Positions 19,312 through 27,445 of a DNA stretch of 64,000 nt are shown piece by piece; position 1 is the stretch's first letter, and each line of letters begins with the position of its first letter. The notes under the pieces are model-generated. The model was not told the origin of the DNA. It searched no databases and saw only the letters and a program-made list of their open reading frames with translations. This DNA comes from Pseudomonas fluorescens (GTDB taxonomy: Bacteria; Pseudomonadota; Gammaproteobacteria; Pseudomonadales; Pseudomonadaceae). The DNA is taken from positions 155,299-219,298 of the forward strand of contig NZ_CABVHJ010000003.1 in the NCBI RefSeq assembly GCF_902497745.1. Direction: 5' to 3'. Made by a program: the position numbers and the translations under genes.

Positions 19312-19770
19312 TCAAACCCAAATCGCATCCCACAGCGGATAGTCGCCAAGCTTCTTAACCAAACCAGCCCGCAACGGGTTAGCCACGACATACCGAGCCA
19401 ACTTCACCAGATCATCCTCTCTGCGCAATGCACGATCATGAAAGCCTGATTGCCAAAGACTGGTCTGTCGACCCGTCGAGAGATTCACGGCTTTGGTGCT
19501 GAGGGATTTTGTACGCTGCATCAACTCGCCGAGCGAACCGCGCTTCAATTCAATCAGCCAATGAAAATGATCTGGCATGACTACCCAGGCCAACGTACTG
19601 GCAATGCCCATTTCCTCTGCGACGTGAAATTGGCTGGCGACCAATCGACCCAGTGCAAAGTCGCTGAAAACAGGCTGCCTTCCCGCCGTATTGGTTGTCA
19701 GCAGGTAGATGCGGTTGTGTTCGGAGTAACGACCAATGCGCAAACGATTTGAAGCAGATGGATTCAGCAT
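19312..19770 (-). CDS. REP-associated tyrosine transposase (RAYT)
   Basis: A 152-residue Y1/HUH transposase related to IS200/IS605 TnpA, thought to mobilise REP elements. The HUH motif is in VVMPDHFHWLIEL. The nucleophile tyrosine is expected in DDLVKLARYVVANPLRAGLVKKLGDYPLWDAIWV, the conserved C-terminal block of RAYTs. REP doublets lie on both sides (19214-19288 and 19815-19964), the standard arrangement. It is a single-copy gene with no terminal repeats of its own visible, so it is a domesticated type rather than an insertion sequence. Confidence 0.92.
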   Translation of the reverse strand: MLNPSASNRLRIGRYSEHNRIYLLTTNTAGRQPVFSDFALGRLVASQFHVAEEMGIASTLAWVVMPDHFHWLIELKRGSLGELMQRTKSLSTKAVNLSTGRQTSLWQSGFHDRALRREDDLVKLARYVVANPLRAGLVKKLGDYPLWDAIWV

Positions 19771-19814
19771 TCCTTCGCCTTTTCATGTCTTGATCATGAA
19801 AAGGCTAGTTCTGT

Positions 19815-19964
19815 GAATGTGGGAGCAAGTGCCAGGTTTTTAGCAGGATGTGTTTTTGAGATCGTATTCGCGAGCAGGCTCGCTCCCACAGGGGACTTGG
19901 GGTATTCAGACATTTTGTGTCTGAGCACAAATCCAATGTGGGAGCGAGCCTGCTCGCGAAGGCG
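19815..19964. repeat. REP cluster upstream of the RAYT gene
   Basis: A degenerate half-unit (GTGGGAGCAAGTGCC at about 19818) is followed by a full inverted pair, CGCGAGCAGGCTCGCTCCCAC at about 19869 and its inverse ending about 19960. A short perfect inverted repeat TCAGACA/TGTCTGA lies between the pair. Confidence 0.85.
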
Positions 19965-19983
19965 GTTAATCAGACGCTATAGA

Positions 19984-20424
19984 TCAAGCAGCCACCCCCG
20001 CATCCGCCCGCAACTCCAACGCCTCCACCGCCCTGATCGCCACCTGCTCATCAATATCCGACAGATCGCCGCTGATGCCGATCGCGCCCAGCACATTCCC
20101 CGCCTGATCCCGAATCAACACACCACCCGGTGCTGGCACGACGCTGCCTTGGCCCATGCTGTTGAGTGCGGCAATAAACGCCGGGCGTTGTTGCGCGTCG
20201 AGTGCCAGCAGGCGTGAACCTTTTCCCAGGGCAATCGCGCCCCAGGCTTTGCCGATGGCGATGTTCGGGCGCAGCAGGCTGGCGCCGTCTTCGCGTTGCA
20301 GGGTGATCAGGTGGCCGCCGGTATCGAGTACCGCGATGGTCAGCGGCGCGGCGTTGATGCCGCGCCCTGCACTGATGGCTTCATTGACCAGGTTGACTGC
20401 GACTTTCAAGGTTAAAGCGCTCAT
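19984..20424 (-). CDS. GlcG/HbpS-family haem-binding-like protein
   Basis: A 146-residue single-domain protein of the GlcG/HbpS (DUF336) family, which often accompanies glycolate and glyoxylate genes. Family blocks are visible: PLTIAVLDTGGHLITLQREDGASLLRPNIAIGKAWGAIALG and PAPGGVLIRDQAGNVLGAIGISG. No signal peptide is present. It is divergent from gcl and shares a 268-base control region with it, suggesting co-regulation with glyoxylate metabolism. Its exact biochemical role is not known. Confidence 0.85.
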   Translation of the reverse strand: MSALTLKVAVNLVNEAISAGRGINAAPLTIAVLDTGGHLITLQREDGASLLRPNIAIGKAWGAIALGKGSRLLALDAQQRPAFIAALNSMGQGSVVPAPGGVLIRDQAGNVLGAIGISGDLSDIDEQVAIRAVEALELRADAGVAA

Positions 20425-20458
20425 GGTGCCGTCCTCATTTTGTTATAGGGAAAGTCGT

Positions 20459-20483
20459 GGGCCTGCGGTTTTGTGCCGCAGGC
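20459..20483. other. 9-bp perfect hairpin upstream of the GlcG-like gene
   Basis: GGCCTGCGG and CCGCAGGCC flank a 7-base loop, 35 bases before the GlcG-like start. There is no T-run on either side, so it is not an obvious terminator. A 5' leader structure or protein site is possible. Confidence 0.35.
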
Positions 20484-20517
20484 CGATGCAACAAATAGAA
20501 CACAATGAGTTATTTTT

Positions 20518-20527
20518 TTGTATACAA
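20518..20527. promoter_or_regulatory. Operator-like palindrome TTGTATACAA, copy 1
   Basis: A perfect 10-base palindrome 94 bases before the GlcG-like start. An identical copy lies 138 bases away near gcl. The shape TTGTnnACAA is typical of operators of GntR/FadR-type regulators. Known Pseudomonas gcl operons are controlled by such a protein, but no regulator gene is in the window. Confidence 0.55.
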
Positions 20528-20655
20528 TAATTCTCGAAAAGCGCCACATGCGACGAAAAGCCACACTCAGAAAGGCTTCCGACGAATGAAACAGGTGCTT
20601 GAGAAAATGGATTGACCTGCGCCGTCCGCCGTGAATACACTCTGCGCAAAGCCAC

Positions 20656-20665
20656 TTGTATACAA
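20656..20665. promoter_or_regulatory. Operator-like palindrome TTGTATACAA, copy 2
   Basis: This is identical to the copy at 20518-20527 and lies 28 bases before the gcl ATG, where bound protein could block transcription or initiation. The match extends beyond the palindrome (ACAATAA versus ACAATTA). Confidence 0.55.
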
Positions 20666-20692
20666 TTACAAAACGTAAAGAGGCACAAAACC

Positions 20693-22468
20693 ATGAGCAA
20701 AATGAGAGCAATCGAAGCCGCCGTTCTGGTGATGCGCCGTGAAGGGGTTGATACCGCTTTTGGCATCCCGGGCGCTGCCATCAACCCGCTGTACTCCGCC
20801 TTGCAGAAAGTCGGTGGCATCGATCACGTCCTTGCTCGCCACGTTGAAGGCGCCTCGCACATGGCCGAGGGCTACACCCGCACCAAGGCCGGCAACATCG
20901 GCGTGTGCATCGGGACTTCCGGCCCTGCCGGTACCGACATGGTCACCGGGCTCTACAGCGCCTCGGCCGACTCGATTCCAATCCTCTGCATCACTGGCCA
21001 GGCACCCCGCGCCCGTATGCACAAGGAAGACTTCCAGGCTGTCGACATCACCAGCATCGTCAAGCCAGTCACCAAGTGGGCAACCACTGTTCTGGAGCCG
21101 GGCCAAGTGCCTTACGCGTTCCAGAAAGCGTTCTTTGAAATGCGTTCCGGCCGTCCAGGCCCGGTGCTGATCGATCTGCCGTTCGACGTGCAGATGGCCG
21201 AGATCGAATTCGACATCGACGCTTACCAGCCGCTGCCATTGGCCAAACCGACCGCCACCCGCGTGCAGGTCGAAAAGGCTCTGGCTTTGCTGGATCAGGC
21301 TGAACGTCCATTGCTGGTGGCCGGCGGCGGCATCATCAACGCCGACGCCAGCGATCTGCTGGTTGAATTCGCTGAGCTGACCGGCATTCCGGTGATCCCG
21401 ACCCTGATGGGCTGGGGCACCATCCCGGACGATCACCCGCTGATGGTGGGCATGGTCGGTCTGCAGACTTCGCACCGTTACGGCAACGCGACGATGCTGA
21501 AATCCGACGTGGTGTTGGGTATCGGTAACCGTTGGGCCAACCGTCACACCGGTTCGGTTGACGTCTACACCGAAGGCCGCAAGTTCATTCACGTCGACAT
21601 CGAAGGCACGCAGATCGGTCGTGTGTTCACGCCGGATCTGGGCATCGTTTCCGACGCCGCTGCAGCACTGACCGTGTTCATCGAAGTCGCTCGTGAATGG
21701 CAAGCCGCCGGCAAGCTGAAAAACCGCAGTGCCTGGCTGCAAGATTGCCAGCAGCGCAAAGCCAGCCTGCACCGCAAGACCCACTTCGACAACGTGCCGG
21801 TAAAACCGCAGCGCGTTTACGAAGAAATGAACCAGGTGTTCGGCAAAGACACCTGCTACGTCAGCACCATTGGTCTGTCGCAGATTGCCGGCGCGCAGTT
21901 CCTGCACGTCTACAAGCCGCGTCACTGGATCAACTGTGGCCAGGCAGGCCCGTTGGGCTGGACCATTCCGGCAGCGCTGGGCGTGGTGAAGGCCGATCCG
22001 AACCGCAAAGTCGTGGCCCTGTCGGGGGACTATGACTTCCAGTTCATGATCGAAGAACTGGCGGTCGGCGCTCAGTTCAAACTGCCGTACATCCACGTCG
22101 TGGTGAACAACTCGTACCTGGGCCTGATCCGTCAGGCACAGCGCGGGTTCGAAATGGACTACTGCGTGCAGCTGTCCTTCGATAACCTGAACGCGCCGGA
22201 ACTCAACGGTTACGGTGTTGACCACGTCGCAGTGGCTGAAGGCCTCGGCTGTAAGGCACTGCGTGTGTTCGAACCATCGGAAATCGCCCCTGCCCTGCGC
22301 AAGGCCGAACAGATGATCGAAGAGTTCAAAGTGCCGGTGATCGTCGAGATCATTCTGGAGCGTGTGACCAACATCTCCATGGGTACCGAGATCAACGCCG
22401 TCAACGAATTCGAAGACCTGGCGCTGGTCGGCAACGATGCGCCAACGGCGATTTCGCTGCTTGATTGA
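20693..22468 (+). CDS. gcl: Glyoxylate carboligase (tartronate-semialdehyde synthase)
   Basis: ThDP- and FAD-dependent enzyme joining two glyoxylates to tartronate semialdehyde and CO2. It has 591 residues, the normal length. [15 protein letters not shown] is the N-terminal family block; the usual catalytic Glu of ThDP enzymes is replaced by Val/Ile in this family. [15 protein letters not shown] and the C-terminal ThDP motif [29 protein letters not shown] are present. ATG 20693 ([18 protein letters not shown]) follows AAAGAGG. It is the first gene of the gcl-hyi-glxR-ttuD-pyk operon. Confidence 0.97.
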   Translation: MSKMRAIEAAVLVMRREGVDTAFGIPGAAINPLYSALQKVGGIDHVLARHVEGASHMAEGYTRTKAGNIGVCIGTSGPAGTDMVTGLYSASADSIPILCITGQAPRARMHKEDFQAVDITSIVKPVTKWATTVLEPGQVPYAFQKAFFEMRSGRPGPVLIDLPFDVQMAEIEFDIDAYQPLPLAKPTATRVQVEKALALLDQAERPLLVAGGGIINADASDLLVEFAELTGIPVIPTLMGWGTIPDDHPLMVGMVGLQTSHRYGNATMLKSDVVLGIGNRWANRHTGSVDVYTEGRKFIHVDIEGTQIGRVFTPDLGIVSDAAAALTVFIEVAREWQAAGKLKNRSAWLQDCQQRKASLHRKTHFDNVPVKPQRVYEEMNQVFGKDTCYVSTIGLSQIAGAQFLHVYKPRHWINCGQAGPLGWTIPAALGVVKADPNRKVVALSGDYDFQFMIEELAVGAQFKLPYIHVVVNNSYLGLIRQAQRGFEMDYCVQLSFDNLNAPELNGYGVDHVAVAEGLGCKALRVFEPSEIAPALRKAEQMIEEFKVPVIVEIILERVTNISMGTEINAVNEFEDLALVGNDAPTAISLLD

Positions 22469-22478
22469 TCGTAACTAG

Positions 22479-22592
22479 CCCCCTCTCCCTCCGGGAGAGG
22501 GTTGGGGTGAGGGAAAGGTTTTGCGGTGCTCGCAAAATTCGGATCAGACTCAGGATTCCCCCTCACCCTAACCCTCTCCCCCAGGAGAGGGG
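22479..22592. repeat. Inverted CCCTCTCCC/GGGAGAGGG repeat pair
   Basis: Two inverted copies of a CCCTCTCCCTCCGGGAGAGG palindrome with GGGGTGAGGG tails, about 60 bases apart, lie between gcl and hyi. The same type occurs at 8985-9240 and 30368-30545. Their presence inside an apparent operon suggests they do not fully terminate transcription. Confidence 0.8.
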
Positions 22593-22647
22593 ACTTGATC
22601 GCGTTCAGTCTGACCAACCGTGTCACATCCGTTTTTAGGAGACCACC

Positions 22648-23430
22648 ATGCCGCGTTTCGCAGCCAACCTGTCCATGCTGTTCACCGAACAGGATTTCCT
22701 TGCCCGTTTCGACGCCGCCGCCAAGGCTGGTTTCAGCGGTGTCGAGTACCTGTTCCCGTACGACTTCAGCTCCGCCGAAATCAAGGCAAAACTGGAGGCC
22801 AACGGTCTGACCCAAGTGCTGTTCAACCTGCCGGCCGGTGACTGGCCCAAGGGCGAGCGCGGCATCGCCTGCCTACCGGATCGGGTTGAGGAGTTCCGCG
22901 CCGGTGTCGATCTGGCCATCGCTTACGCACAAGTGCTGGGCAACACCCAGATCAACTGCCTGGCCGGTATTCGTCCGCAAGGCGTTGACGATGCAACCGT
23001 AGAAAAAACCTTCGTTGCCAACCTCAAATACGCCGCCGACAAGCTGCAGGCCGCGGGCATCAAACTGGTGATGGAAGCGATCAACACCCGCGACATTCCA
23101 GGCTTCTACCTGAACAACACGGCGCAAGCCCTGTCGATTCGCGAGCAGGTCGGCAGCGCCAATCTGTTCCTGCAATACGACATCTATCACATGCAAATCA
23201 TGGAAGGCGATCTGGCCCGCACCCTGCAATCGCACCTGGGCGAGATCAACCATGTGCAGCTCGCGGACAACCCGGGCCGTAACGAACCAGGCACCGGTGA
23301 AATCAACTACCGCTTCCTGTTCGAACACCTCGACCGCATCGGTTATCAGGGTTGGGTTGGCTGTGAATACAAGCCGCTGACCACCACCGAAGCAGGCCTC
23401 GGCTGGCTGAAAACCCACAACGCAATCTAA
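22648..23430 (+). CDS. hyi: Hydroxypyruvate isomerase
   Basis: A 260-residue TIM-barrel isomerase interconverting hydroxypyruvate and tartronate semialdehyde. Family blocks are MPRFAANLSMLFTEQDFLARFDAAAKAGFSGVEYLFPY and LVMEAINTRDIPGFYLNN. The metal-ligand regions are YDIYHMQIMEGDL and GEINYRFLFEHLD. Its ATG has TAGGAG at 7 bases. It is the second gene of the glyoxylate operon, balancing the carboligase product toward glycerate. Confidence 0.95.
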   Translation: MPRFAANLSMLFTEQDFLARFDAAAKAGFSGVEYLFPYDFSSAEIKAKLEANGLTQVLFNLPAGDWPKGERGIACLPDRVEEFRAGVDLAIAYAQVLGNTQINCLAGIRPQGVDDATVEKTFVANLKYAADKLQAAGIKLVMEAINTRDIPGFYLNNTAQALSIREQVGSANLFLQYDIYHMQIMEGDLARTLQSHLGEINHVQLADNPGRNEPGTGEINYRFLFEHLDRIGYQGWVGCEYKPLTTTEAGLGWLKTHNAI

Positions 23431-23447
23431 ACGAACACATGACCCTT

Positions 23448-23543
23448 TAGGAGCTGCCGAAGGCTCGGGCCGCGTTCGGACGATCTTTTGATCTTGACCT
23501 TCAAAAGCAGAATCAAAAGATCGCAGCCTGCGGCAGCTCCTAC
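23448..23543. repeat. Inverted GGAGCTGCCGAAGGCT repeat pair
   Basis: Inverted copies of TAGGAGCTGCCG...AAGATC...AGCTCCTA flank a short spacer between hyi and glxR. Copies of the same family lie at 43615, 45669 and 60948. This is a second Pseudomonas palindromic repeat class, distinct from the GTGGGAGCGAG type. Confidence 0.8.
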
Positions 23544-23573
23544 GGCTGTTTATAAAAACAAGAGGATTTTCTC

Positions 23574-24467
23574 ATGGCTAAAATCGGATTTATCGGCACC
23601 GGCATCATGGGCCACCCAATGGCTTCGAACCTGCAGAAAGCCGGTCACAGCCTGTTCCTGTCGGCGCACCACGACGCTGCCCCTGCCGATCTGGTGGCCG
23701 CTGGCGCCGTCGCCTTGGCCAACCCGCGCGAAGTGGCGCAGGAAGCTGAATTCATCATCGTCATGGTCCCGGACACCCCGCAGGTCGACGACGTCCTGTT
23801 CCGCGCCGACGGCGTTGCAGCCGGCCTGAGCAAAGGCAAAATCGTTATCGACATGAGCTCGATTTCGCCGACTGCCACCAAAGCGTTCGCGGCGAAGATC
23901 AACGAGAAAGGCGCGCAGTACCTCGACGCACCGGTTTCCGGTGGTGAAGTCGGCGCCAAAGCCGCGACCCTGAGCATCATGATCGGTGGCGACGCCGATG
24001 CCTTTGAACGCGCTCTGCCGCTGTTCCAGGCCATGGGCAAGAACATCACTTTGGTCGGAGGCAACGGCGACGGTCAGACCGCCAAAGTCGCCAACCAGAT
24101 CATCGTTGCCCTGAACATTCAGGCCGTTGCTGAAGCCCTGCTGTTCGCTTCGAAAAACGGTGCCGATCCGGCCAAGGTGCGTGAAGCACTGATGGGCGGT
24201 TTCGCTTCCTCGAAGATCCTTGAAGTGCACGGCGAGCGCATGATCAAAGGCACCTTCGATCCAGGCTTCCGCATCAGCCTGCACCAGAAGGACCTGAACC
24301 TGGCCCTGCAAGGCGCCAAAGAGCTGAACATCAACCTGCCGAACACCGCCAACGCTCAGCAAGTGTTCAGCACCTGCGCGGCCATCGGTGGCAGCAACTG
24401 GGACCACTCGGCGCTGATCAAGGGTCTGGAGCACATGGCCAACTTCTCGATTCGCGACAACAAATAA
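23574..24467 (+). CDS. glxR: 2-hydroxy-3-oxopropionate (tartronate semialdehyde) reductase
   Basis: NAD(P)H-dependent reduction of tartronate semialdehyde to D-glycerate. The 297-residue protein belongs to the beta-hydroxyacid dehydrogenase family. The Rossmann motif is IGFIGTGIMGHPMASNL. The substrate block is DAPVSGGEVGAKAATLSIMIGG, and the catalytic Lys lies in GDGQTAKVANQIIV. GFASSKILEVHGERMIKGTFDPGFRISLHQKDL matches GarR/GlxR. It is the third gene of the operon. Confidence 0.96.
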   Translation: MAKIGFIGTGIMGHPMASNLQKAGHSLFLSAHHDAAPADLVAAGAVALANPREVAQEAEFIIVMVPDTPQVDDVLFRADGVAAGLSKGKIVIDMSSISPTATKAFAAKINEKGAQYLDAPVSGGEVGAKAATLSIMIGGDADAFERALPLFQAMGKNITLVGGNGDGQTAKVANQIIVALNIQAVAEALLFASKNGADPAKVREALMGGFASSKILEVHGERMIKGTFDPGFRISLHQKDLNLALQGAKELNINLPNTANAQQVFSTCAAIGGSNWDHSALIKGLEHMANFSIRDNK

Positions 24468-24481
24468 AGCCTGCACAAAAC

Positions 24482-24573
24482 CCTGTGGGAGCGAGCCTGC
24501 TCGCGAAAGCGGTTGCACATTCAACATCCATGTTGGCTGACACACCGCCTTCGCGAGCAGGCTCGCTCCCACA
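24482..24573. repeat. REP pair (REPIN)
   Basis: Inverted GTGGGAGCGAGCCTGCTCGCG units about 45 bases apart lie between glxR and ttuD. They carry the CCTG variant also found beside the RAYT gene. Confidence 0.9.
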
Positions 24574-24621
24574 AGGGTTCCGAGTTGCCCTTTCGAATAA
24601 CAAGAATTCCGGGAGCCCGCC

Positions 24622-25896
24622 ATGTCGGTCGATCCGCAACAACTGCTGCGCGAGCTGTTTGCCACAGCCATCGACGCGGCTCATCCGAACCAAGTCCTCG
24701 AAGCCCATTTGCCTGCCGATCGTACCGGTCGGGTGATCGTCATCGGTGCCGGCAAAGCCGCCGCCGCGATGGCGCAAGTGGTCGAGCGTTGCTGGGAAGG
24801 TGAAGTGTCTGGCCTGGTGGTGACCCGTTACGGTCACGGCGCCCCGTGCGAAAAAATCGAAGTGGTCGAAGCCGCGCACCCGGTGCCGGACGCTGCCGGC
24901 TTGGCCGTGGCCAAACGCGTGCTGGAGCTGGTCAGCAACCTGACCGAGGACGACCGCGTGATCTTTCTGCTCTCCGGTGGCGGCTCTGCCCTGCTGGCGT
25001 TGCCGGCCGAAGGCATCACCCTCGCCGACAAGCAGTCGATCAACAAAGCTTTGCTCAAATCCGGCGCGACCATCGGCGAGATGAACTGCGTGCGCAAGCA
25101 CCTCTCGGCGATCAAGGGTGGCCGTCTCGGCAAGGCCTGCTGGCCTGCCACTGTTTATACCTACGCGATTTCCGATGTCCCGGGCGACCTCGCCACGGTC
25201 ATCGCGTCCGGCCCGACCGTGGCCGACCCAAGCACTTCCGCTGAAGCGCTGGCGATCATCAAACGCTACGGCATCGAGATACCCGCTTCCGTACGCAACT
25301 GGCTGCAAAGCCCGGAGTCGGAAACCGTCAAACCCGGTGACCCATCCTTGGCGCGCAGTCACTTCCAGCTAATCGCCCGCCCGCAGCAATCGCTGGATGC
25401 CGCTGCGGTGAAATGCCGTCAGGCCGGTTTCAGCACGCTGATCCTCGGCGACCTCGAAGGCGAATCCCGGGAAGTGGCGAAAGTCCACGCCGGCATCGCC
25501 CGCCAGATCATCCATCACGGTCAGCCATTGGCAGCGCCGTGCGTGATTCTCTCCGGCGGTGAAACCACGGTAACCGTGCGCGGCAATGGCCGTGGCGGGC
25601 GCAACGCCGAGTTCCTTCTGAGCCTGACCGAAAACCTTAAAGGCCAGCCCGGCATCTATGCGCTGGCCGGTGACACCGACGGCATCGACGGCTCGGAAGA
25701 CAACGCCGGCGCGATCATGACCCCGGACAGCTACGCCCGCGCCGCCGCCCTTGGCCTGAGCGCCAGCGACGAGCTGGATAACAACAACGGCTACGGCTAT
25801 TTCCAGGCGCTCGATGCGCTGATCGTCACCGAGCCGACCCGCACCAACGTCAACGACTTCCGCGCCATTCTGATCCTTGAGAACTGCAAATCATGA
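24622..25896 (+). CDS. ttuD: Glycerate 2-kinase / hydroxypyruvate reductase (TtuD, MOFRL family)
   Basis: A 424-residue protein with an N-terminal GckA/DUF4147 domain (GRVIVIGAGKAAAAMAQVVE, VIFLLSGGGSALLALPAEGITL). The C-terminal MOFRL domain shows CVILSGGETTVTVRGNGRGGRNAEFLLSL and ALAGDTDGIDGSEDNAGAI. Genes of this type are named hydroxypyruvate reductase in databases, but the MOFRL fold is that of class II glycerate kinases giving 2-phosphoglycerate. The next gene, pyruvate kinase, fits the kinase reading. It overlaps pyk in an ATGA junction. Confidence 0.93.
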   Translation: MSVDPQQLLRELFATAIDAAHPNQVLEAHLPADRTGRVIVIGAGKAAAAMAQVVERCWEGEVSGLVVTRYGHGAPCEKIEVVEAAHPVPDAAGLAVAKRVLELVSNLTEDDRVIFLLSGGGSALLALPAEGITLADKQSINKALLKSGATIGEMNCVRKHLSAIKGGRLGKACWPATVYTYAISDVPGDLATVIASGPTVADPSTSAEALAIIKRYGIEIPASVRNWLQSPESETVKPGDPSLARSHFQLIARPQQSLDAAAVKCRQAGFSTLILGDLEGESREVAKVHAGIARQIIHHGQPLAAPCVILSGGETTVTVRGNGRGGRNAEFLLSLTENLKGQPGIYALAGDTDGIDGSEDNAGAIMTPDSYARAAALGLSASDELDNNNGYGYFQALDALIVTEPTRTNVNDFRAILILENCKS

Positions 25897-27308
25897 CGCC
25901 TGATAAAAAGGTCAAAATCCTCGCCACCCTCGGGCCTGCTGTTGATGGCATCGAAGACATCCGTGAGCTGGTCGAGGCTGGGGTGAATATCTTCCGCCTG
26001 AACTTCAGCCACGGCGATCACGCCGACCACGCCAAGCGCTATCAGTGGATCCGCGAAGTCGAGCGCCAGCTCAACTATCCGCTGGGCATTCTGATGGACT
26101 TGCAAGGGCCGAAACTGCGCGTCGGCAAGTTCGCCGACGGCAAAGTACAGCTGCATCGTGGGCAAGCGTTCCGTCTGGATCTGGACGCGACACCGGGCGA
26201 TGAGCGTCGGGTGAATCTGCCGCATCCGGAGATCATTGCCGCGCTGGAAACGGGCATGGATCTGCTGCTCGACGACGGCAAACTGCGTCTGCGCGTGGTC
26301 ACCAAATACGCCGACGCCATCGACACCACCGTGCTCAACGGCGGCGAGTTGTCGGATCGCAAAGGCGTCAACGTGCCGCAAGCGGTGCTCGATCTCAGCC
26401 CGCTGACCGCCAAGGATCGCCGCGACCTGAGCTTCGGTCTGGAGCTGGGTGTGGATTGGGTTGCGCTGTCGTTTGTGCAGCGTCCGCAGGACATCATCGA
26501 AGCGCGCGCATTGATCGGCGACAAAGCCTTTTTGATGGCGAAAATCGAGAAGCCTTCGGCCGTTGAGCAACTGCGTGAAATCGCTGAATTGAGCGACGCG
26601 ATCATGGTCGCTCGCGGTGATCTCGGCGTCGAAGTGCCGGCGGAAAGCGTGCCGCAGATTCAGAAAAACATCATCACCACTTGCCGTGAACTGGGCAAAC
26701 CGGTGGTGGTGGCGACGCAGATGCTGGAATCGATGCGTTTCTCCCCTGCTCCGACCCGCGCCGAGGTGACTGACGTTGCCAACGCCGTGGCCGAAGGTGC
26801 CGATGCGGTGATGCTGTCGGCGGAAACCGCCTCCGGTGAGTACCCGCTGGAAGCCGTGCAGATGATGAGCAAGATCATTCGTCAGGTGGAAAACGGCCCG
26901 GATTATCAGACCCAGCTCGACGTCAGTCGGCCGAAAGCTGAAGCGACCGTTTCCGATGCGATCAGTTGCGCAATCCGGCGTATCAGCAACGTGCTGCCGG
27001 TAGCGGTGTTGGTCAATTACAGCGAGTCGGGTACGTCGAGTTTGCGTGCGGCGCGGGAACGGCCGAAAGCGCCGATCCTCAACCTGACGCCAAACCTGCA
27101 GACCGCGCGGCGTTTGAGCGTGGCATGGGGGATTCACTCGGTGGTCAACGATCGCCTGCGTCAGGTCGATGAGGTTTGCTCGACCGCGCTGGAAATCGCC
27201 CAGGCCCAAGGCATGGCCGAGCGTGGCGACACACTGTTGATCACTGCCGGCGTGCCGTTCGGCCAGCCGGGCTCGACTAACTCGCTGCGGATCGAAACAT
27301 TGATTTAA
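25893..27308 (+). CDS. pyk: Pyruvate kinase
   Basis: Transfers phosphate from phosphoenolpyruvate to ADP. It has 471 residues. The N-terminal block KVKILATLGPAVDGIEDIRELVEAGVNIFRLNFSHG is typical. The metal-ligand and active-site region is FLMAKIEKPSAVEQLREIAELSDAIMVARGDLGVEVP, followed by VVVATQMLESM and AEGADAVMLSAETASGEYP. Its start overlaps the ttuD stop, so it completes a glyoxylate to pyruvate route in one transcript. Pseudomonas has a second pyruvate kinase elsewhere; this one is likely tied to C2 growth (inference). Confidence 0.96.
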   Translation: MTPDKKVKILATLGPAVDGIEDIRELVEAGVNIFRLNFSHGDHADHAKRYQWIREVERQLNYPLGILMDLQGPKLRVGKFADGKVQLHRGQAFRLDLDATPGDERRVNLPHPEIIAALETGMDLLLDDGKLRLRVVTKYADAIDTTVLNGGELSDRKGVNVPQAVLDLSPLTAKDRRDLSFGLELGVDWVALSFVQRPQDIIEARALIGDKAFLMAKIEKPSAVEQLREIAELSDAIMVARGDLGVEVPAESVPQIQKNIITTCRELGKPVVVATQMLESMRFSPAPTRAEVTDVANAVAEGADAVMLSAETASGEYPLEAVQMMSKIIRQVENGPDYQTQLDVSRPKAEATVSDAISCAIRRISNVLPVAVLVNYSESGTSSLRAARERPKAPILNLTPNLQTARRLSVAWGIHSVVNDRLRQVDEVCSTALEIAQAQGMAERGDTLLITAGVPFGQPGSTNSLRIETLI

Positions 27309-27320
27309 GCCCCCCACCAT

Positions 27321-27427
27321 GATCGTTCCCACGCTCTGCGTGGGAGTGCGGCCCGGGACGCTCTGCGTCCCAAGAGCAGACGCAGAGCGTCCTTTGAGGC
27401 ATTCCCACGCAGAGCGTGGGAACGATC
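27321..27427. repeat. Palindromic repeat cluster GATCGTTCCCACGC...GCGTGGGAACGATC
   Basis: Nested inverted repeats lie between pyk and the urea transporter. The outer arms are GATCGTTCCCACGCTCTGCG and its inverse; an inner pair GGGACGCTCTGCGTCCC/GACGCAGAGCGTCC is also visible. A shorter relative with GCGAAGCG at its centre lies at 59287-59317. Confidence 0.8.
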
Positions 27428-27445
27428 AGTATCGAATGACCTGCC

